Source: a virus. Taken from it: 26,104 bases of DNA. Both the position numbers and the translations under genes were made by a program. Below, one piece after another: positions 22,536 to 26,104 of this stretch. Positions within the stretch are counted from its first letter, which is position 1, and the number at the start of each line of letters is the position of its first letter. The stretch spans positions 1 through 26,104 of the IMG/VR virus record IMGVR_UViG_3300037847_004799; one strand, given 5' to 3'. The notes beneath the pieces were generated by a model, which was not told the origin of the DNA, ran no database searches, and was given only the letters and a program-made list of their open reading frames with translations.

Positions 22536-24169
22536 TGGCACTAAATCCCTTTTTTCTTCAAGGAACACAATCCGAACAAAGATTGGTTCAAGATTTGATA
22601 AATGAACACCTAAGATTTCATGGTGTTGATATAACTTATATACCTAGAAAAGTTTTAAATCAAGATACAATTTTTAATGAGATTGAATTATCTCAGTTTG
22701 ATGATAATTATGTTATTGAGGCATATATTAATACCTTTGAAGGTCATACTGGTGCTGGAGATATTCTAACTAAATTTGGAATGTCTTTGAGGGATGAATT
22801 AACAGTCACAATATCAAAAGAAAGATTTGAAGATTTCATATCACCATTTTTAGACGCATCTGATGATACCGAGATTGCTCTTGCAACACGCCCAAGAGAA
22901 GGTGATTTAATTTATTTTCCACTAGGACAGAGATTATTTGAAGTTAAGTTTGTAGAACATGAAGATCCTTTTTACCAATTAGGAAAAAATTACGTATATC
23001 AACTTAAATGTGAACTCTTTGAATATGAGGATGAAGTTATTGACACTTCAATCGAAGAAATTGATACTCAAGTTCAAGATGAAGGTTATATAACCACATT
23101 ACAAGTAGTTGGAATTGGTGCTACCGCTACCGCAACTTCTGTTGTTGGCACAGGATATGTTAGACAACTATTTTTAAATAATGATGGTAGTGGATATACT
23201 TCTACACCAATTATTCAGTTTGATGATTCACCAGTTTCTGGTGGAACAGCAACAGCAGTTGCAATTACTACATCTATTGCTGGTGTTCGTTCTATAAAAG
23301 AAGTATTACTAACTAATGCTGGATTTGGTTATACAGTAACACCAAGTATTACAATATATGGTGGTGGAGGTGTTGGAGCAGCTGCTACATGCTCTATTGA
23401 AACCACTCAAAATGGTGTGCGTTCAATTGCGGTTAACCAAGGAGGATCTGGATATACTTCTGTCCCAACTGTAACTATTAGTGCTCCTTCCGCTGGAGCA
23501 GCAGGAACATCAACCATTGGTGCTGGTGGAACTGTAACTCAATTGACTTTAACAAATCCAGGTGCATCTTATGTTGTGGCACCAACTGTAACTATTGCTT
23601 CACCTGCAGGTGCTGGTTCAACTGCAACAGCAACAGCATCTATCGGTGCTGGTGGAACTATAACCACATTAACAATCACAAGTCCTGGTAGTGGTTATGC
23701 AGTTGCTCCAATTGTATCCATCTCTAATGCAGATGAATTCAAAGATCCATCACTGGCTACGGCGGTCGCTAGAGCAGAAATTTCTAGTGGTAATATAGTC
23801 ACTGCTATTAGAATATTAAATGCAGGAATTGGATATGCTTCTGCACCCACAATTACAATTTCTGATCCACCATTAATTTCTGGTATTGGGACATATCAGT
23901 TCAATGAGATTATTACTGGTTCTAGTTCTGGAACCACTGCGAGAGTTAAAGAATGGGATTCTGATACAAATATTCTTAAAATATCTTATGTTGATGGAAC
24001 ATTTACAAATGGTGAATTGATTGTTGGTGCAGCATCTTCTGCAACATATGCGGCAGACTTTTATACCAATGATGATACATATGATAAATATACTGACAAC
24101 GATTCTATCGAGACTGAGGCAGATCTCATAGTTGACTTCACAGAATCGAATCCTTTTGGTAATTATTAA
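22535..24169 (+). CDS. 14: Neck protein gp14 with a large repeat insertion
   Basis: Neck ring protein that sits below gp13 and takes part in head closure and head-tail joining. The N-terminal 180 residues follow T4 gp14: [19 protein letters not shown] (T4: RGVECYYVPREYVSPDLIF), a NTFEGH segment (T4: NSFEGY), [34 protein letters not shown] (T4: [20 protein letters not shown]) and DPFYQLG. The protein has 544 residues against 256 in T4. The excess lies in about 185-470: six tandem Gly-rich GxGY units (anchors 218 to 434), then a '[22 protein letters not shown]' unit, before a gp14-like acidic end ESNPFGNY. The frame is intact, so the insert is expressed. Both ends overlap the neighbours by one base (TAATG), and no Shine-Dalgarno is visible, so coupling to gp13 translation is likely. 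Confidence 0.93.
   Translation: [544 protein letters not shown]
23152..23880 (+). repeat. Six tandem GxGY units inside gp14
   Basis: Anchors [49 protein letters not shown] and [10 protein letters not shown] lie about 40-45 residues apart between residues 217 and 440. Each is followed by a 'xVTIxxP' strand, an Ala/Gly/Thr-rich turn and an 'AGGTxxxLxLTN' type strand. The composition predicts repeated beta structure. GGTGCTGGTGGAAC recurs at DNA level in two units here and near 8370 in the giant gene. Confidence 0.85.
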
Positions 24170-25215
24170 TGTTAGGCACCTATTTCTATCACGAAATAAT
24201 TAGAAAAACAGTCGTTTCCTTTGGAACATTGTTTAATCAAATTTACGTGAAACATGATGATGCGAATGGAAATGTTGAGAGTGAAATCAAGGTTCCACTA
24301 GCATATGGTCCTGCTCAAAAGTTCTTGGCAAGATTAGAACAGCAAGCAGATTTAAACAGAGCAGTTCAAATTACATTGCCAAGAATGTCTTTTGAAATGA
24401 ATAGTATTTCATATGATCCTACAAGAAAAGTTTCTGTAACTCAAACTTTTAAAGCAGTAGACGATAATAGTAGAATAAAAAAGGTTTATATGCCTGTTCC
24501 ATATAACCTTGGATTTGAATTAAACATTCTTACAAAATTGAATGATGATGCCCTTCAAATTATTGAGCAGATTCTTCCATATTTTCAACCATCATTTAAT
24601 ATTACTGTTGAGTTGGTAGATTCAATCGGAGAAAAAAGAGATATACCAGTTGTATTAGATAATATTTCATTCCAAGATGATTATGAAGGTGATTTTTCTA
24701 CTCGTAGAGCTTTAATTTATACTTTACAATTTACAGCAAAAACATATCTGTTTGGTCCTATTGCAGACAGCACGGATGGAATTATCCGTAAGGTTCAGGT
24801 CGATTACTATTCAGATACTGATAGACAAAAAGCGAAGAGACAGGTTAGATATACTGCCACCCCACAGGCAAGAAAAGATTATGATAATGATACTGGCGCA
24901 CTAACAACAGAATCTATTGATCTCACCGAAACTGTAATTGAACTGAATGATACTTCTGGTATTGCAGTCAATAATAGAGTTATTATTGATAGTGAAATTA
25001 TGAAGGTAACTAAGTTAACTAGCACTTCTATAACTGTTAAGAGGGCACATAGTGCAACGATTGCAGCAGAACATCGTAAAGGATCAAAACTCAATGTTCT
25101 CAGCACTGCTGATGATGCTCTCGTTGCACCAGGGGATGACTTTGGATTCAACGAAGATCTTGATTTCTTCGAGAGCGGAGCAGACTTTAGTCCAACCAGA
25201 AAAATTGATATCTAA
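24169..25215 (+). CDS. 15: Tail sheath stabiliser / tail terminator gp15
   Basis: Caps the finished tail tube and sheath and makes the tail-side contact with the neck. The N-terminus MLGTYFYHEIIRKTVVSFGT followed by LFNQIYV, and the segments VPLAYGPAQKFLARLEQQ, ITLPRMSFEM and PVPYNLGFELNILTKL are the pattern I know from gp15 of T4-like phages. It has 348 residues against 272 in T4. Most of the excess is a C-terminal module (residues about 249-313) of a type also seen in the giant and DUF4815 proteins, followed by an acidic and aromatic end (DFGFNEDLDFFESGADF). The start overlaps the gp14 stop by one base; the stop is 3 bases before gp16. Confidence 0.93.
   Translation: MLGTYFYHEIIRKTVVSFGTLFNQIYVKHDDANGNVESEIKVPLAYGPAQKFLARLEQQADLNRAVQITLPRMSFEMNSISYDPTRKVSVTQTFKAVDDNSRIKKVYMPVPYNLGFELNILTKLNDDALQIIEQILPYFQPSFNITVELVDSIGEKRDIPVVLDNISFQDDYEGDFSTRRALIYTLQFTAKTYLFGPIADSTDGIIRKVQVDYYSDTDRQKAKRQVRYTATPQARKDYDNDTGALTTESIDLTETVIELNDTSGIAVNNRVIIDSEIMKVTKLTSTSITVKRAHSATIAAEHRKGSKLNVLSTADDALVAPGDDFGFNEDLDFFESGADFSPTRKIDI
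24913..25104 (+). other. C-terminal 'DSEIMKV...RAHSAT...H..G' module of gp15
   Basis: Residues about 249-313 read as a beta-rich unit: ETVIELNDTSGIAVNNRVII, DSEIMKVTKL, SITVKRAHSATIAAEHRKGS. The order (DExxxV, then VxRGxxGTxAxxHxxG) is shared with two segments of the giant protein and one of the DUF4815 protein. T4 gp15 is about this much shorter. Confidence 0.6.
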
Positions 25216-25218
25216 TTT

Positions 25219-25668
25219 ATGTCTGACAAATTTGATTCTATCGATGATGCTCTTAACACTAAGTGTGAGATCGTTAAAACAGAAGGGCAACCTGCTGAAC
25301 TAAAGGTTCCTGATAAGGGTGCTCAAGACCTCACAAAAGATTATGAATATACAAGAGCAAACTTGTATTCACTGATCGAAAAAGGTCAAGAAGCAATTAA
25401 TGGTATTATGGAACTTGCCGGTGAAGGTGGGAGTCCTAGAGCATATGAAGTTGCAGGACAACTTATTAAAAGTGTTGCAGATACAACAGATAAGTTAGTA
25501 GATCTTCAGAAAAAAGTAAAAGATCTTGAAGAAGATTCTGGAACAAAAACAACTAATAATGTTACAAACAATGCATTATTTGTTGGATCAACATCAGATC
25601 TTCAAAAACTACTAAAGCAAGGTTTTCTAAATAATAGTAACTCAGACACTAATAATGAAAAAGTGTAA
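25219..25668 (+). CDS. 16: Small terminase subunit gp16
   Basis: DNA-recognition and regulatory subunit of the packaging motor, working with the large subunit gp17, whose gene is expected just downstream. 149 residues against 164 in T4. The alignable features are DYEYTRANLYSLIEKGQ (T4: DYGVVRRNMHFQQQMLM), a GGSPRAYEVAGQLIKSVADT segment (T4: [20 protein letters not shown]), a Lys/Leu-rich coiled coil DKLVDLQKKVKDLEE, and a C-terminal NALFVGSTSDLQKLL (T4: NATVFMGSPTELMDEI). The ATG at 25219 is 3 bases after the gp15 stop with no clear Shine-Dalgarno. The last 14 bases overlap the next gene. Confidence 0.92.
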   Translation: MSDKFDSIDDALNTKCEIVKTEGQPAELKVPDKGAQDLTKDYEYTRANLYSLIEKGQEAINGIMELAGEGGSPRAYEVAGQLIKSVADTTDKLVDLQKKVKDLEEDSGTKTTNNVTNNALFVGSTSDLQKLLKQGFLNNSNSDTNNEKV

Positions 25669-26104
25669 GCAGGGTTATTATTACTGCTATAAAGATAAAA
25701 AGTGTAAAAAGATTCCACTAGGATATCGCGTGGGTCTGGGTGGATGGCTTCGCCGCGAAAAAGAGGAAGAAAAGGAAGAGGAGACGAAAAAGAATGGGAA
25801 TGGAAATGGTGCGAATGGCAATGGAAATGGGAATGGGGAGTCTAATGGGGGCTCTGATGGCGGAGGAGTATCAGAAGCGTGGAGTGCAAAATATAAAAAG
25901 TCCATCGATTGCAATAATCCAAAAGGATTCTCTCAACGAGCACACTGTAGGGGTAGAAAGAAAGTGAACGAAGAAAAGAAAGATCACGAGTATTCTATGG
26001 CTCGTTCCGAACTCAAAACTATTAAGAATGCTGCTTCCCGCCTTCAAAAGAAAATGGGTAAAAAGGGTGAAGGTGAACTCAAAGCATGGGTTCAATCAAA
26101 AATC
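25655..26104 (+). CDS. Cys- and Asn-Gly-rich phage protein between gp16 and (expected) gp17, 3'-truncated
   Basis: The frame from ATG 25655 stays open for 150 codons to the last base of the window. The N-terminus MKKCKQGYYYCYKDKKCKKI has three Cys (4, 11, 17) and is followed by YRVGLGGWLRR. Then come a Lys/Glu-rich stretch (about 34-46), an Asn-Gly repeat (47-65), a second basic motif SIDCNNPKGFSQRAHCRGRK (two Cys), and a C-terminal part SMARSELKTIKNAASRLQKK followed by GEGELKAWVQSKI. The basic and C-terminal motifs recur, to my knowledge, in uncharacterised marine T4-like phage proteins at this locus (possibly the DUF5872 type; not certain). The five Cys and high charge suggest nucleic acid or metal binding, but that is inference. 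The start overlaps gp16 by 14 bases. The alternative reading frame at 25740 has no such motifs and is a shadow. Confidence 0.8.
   Translation, partial: MKKCKQGYYYCYKDKKCKKIPLGYRVGLGGWLRREKEEEKEEETKKNGNGNGANGNGNGNGESNGGSDGGGVSEAWSAKYKKSIDCNNPKGFSQRAHCRGRKKVNEEKKDHEYSMARSELKTIKNAASRLQKKMGKKGEGELKAWVQSKI
25793..25849 (+). repeat. AATGGN simple repeat encoding an Asn-Gly linker
   Basis: Eight AAT-GGN codon pairs, interrupted by GCG and by GAG TCT, encode NGNGNG-A-NGNGNGNG-ES-NG. It directly follows a purine-only stretch coding Lys/Glu. Such a low-complexity hexamer repeat is likely to vary in length between related phages and probably forms a flexible linker between the N-terminal Cys domain and the basic C-terminal part. 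Confidence 0.8.

Noticed and set aside
25740-25967. Plus-strand frame of 75 codons rich in Met, Gly, Lys and Arg
   Set aside because: It is another frame over the AATGGN and purine-rich repeat; the frame starting at 25655 carries the conserved Cys motifs and continues to the window end.
1-26104. CRISPR array, tRNA genes or auxiliary metabolic genes
   Set aside because: No evenly spaced identical repeats with unique spacers, no cloverleaf-like segment in the short gaps, and every large frame is a virion or packaging protein.

Overview
The window is a continuous stretch of the late structural (virion) module of a T4-like contractile-tailed phage. All genes lie on the + strand and are packed almost without gaps. 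The DNA is AT-rich by eye. Four proteins can be tied to T4 by sequence motifs I recognise and by order: baseplate wedge gp8, neck proteins gp13 and gp14, and tail terminator gp15, followed by small terminase gp16. The other proteins (a giant YHYH-domain protein, a DUF4815 protein, a fibre with an RVKRSTGT-type N-terminus, and small conserved proteins around them) match what I know from marine T4-like phages, mainly cyanophages of Synechococcus and Prochlorococcus. A SAR11 or other marine host cannot be excluded, because no host-diagnostic gene such as psbA is in view.

Layout: (1) bases 1-10506 hold the 3' part of one giant gene (at least 3,501 codons; its start lies upstream) in the place of T4 gene 7. 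(2) After a 31-base gap with a T4-type late promoter comes gp8 (10538-12097). (3) One base later starts a 2,359-residue DUF4815 protein (12099-19178). (4) Two small overlapping genes follow (19175-19541). (5) A second late promoter overlaps the stop of the latter and precedes a 75-residue protein, a 545-residue fibre and an 81-residue coiled-coil protein (19581-21696). (6) gp13, gp14, gp15 and gp16 follow (21696-25668), joined mostly by one-base TAATG overlaps. (7) A Cys-, Lys/Glu- and Asn-Gly-rich protein overlaps the end of gp16 by 14 bases and runs off the window at 26104. No stretch over 300 bases lacks a gene. I found no tRNA, CRISPR, insertion sequence or metabolic gene.

How it works together: the giant protein, gp8 and the DUF4815 protein should build or decorate the baseplate periphery; the fibre group is a candidate receptor-binding or whisker unit; gp13/gp14 close the filled head, gp15 caps the tail tube and sheath, and gp16 helps the packaging motor (gp17 expected just downstream). 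The T4 genes 9-12 and wac that should lie between 8 and 13 are replaced by the DUF4815/fibre group.

Most notable observation: several short modules recur in otherwise unrelated virion proteins of this window. A GxGY-anchored, Gly-rich beta-type unit occurs in the giant protein, gp8, the DUF4815 protein and, six times in tandem, in gp14. A 'DE-x-V ... RG/RA ... H-x-G' module occurs in the giant protein, the DUF4815 protein and the C-terminus of gp15. These look like interchangeable surface domains grafted onto a conserved T4 chassis. I see no evidence for a separate new enzymatic or defence system here.
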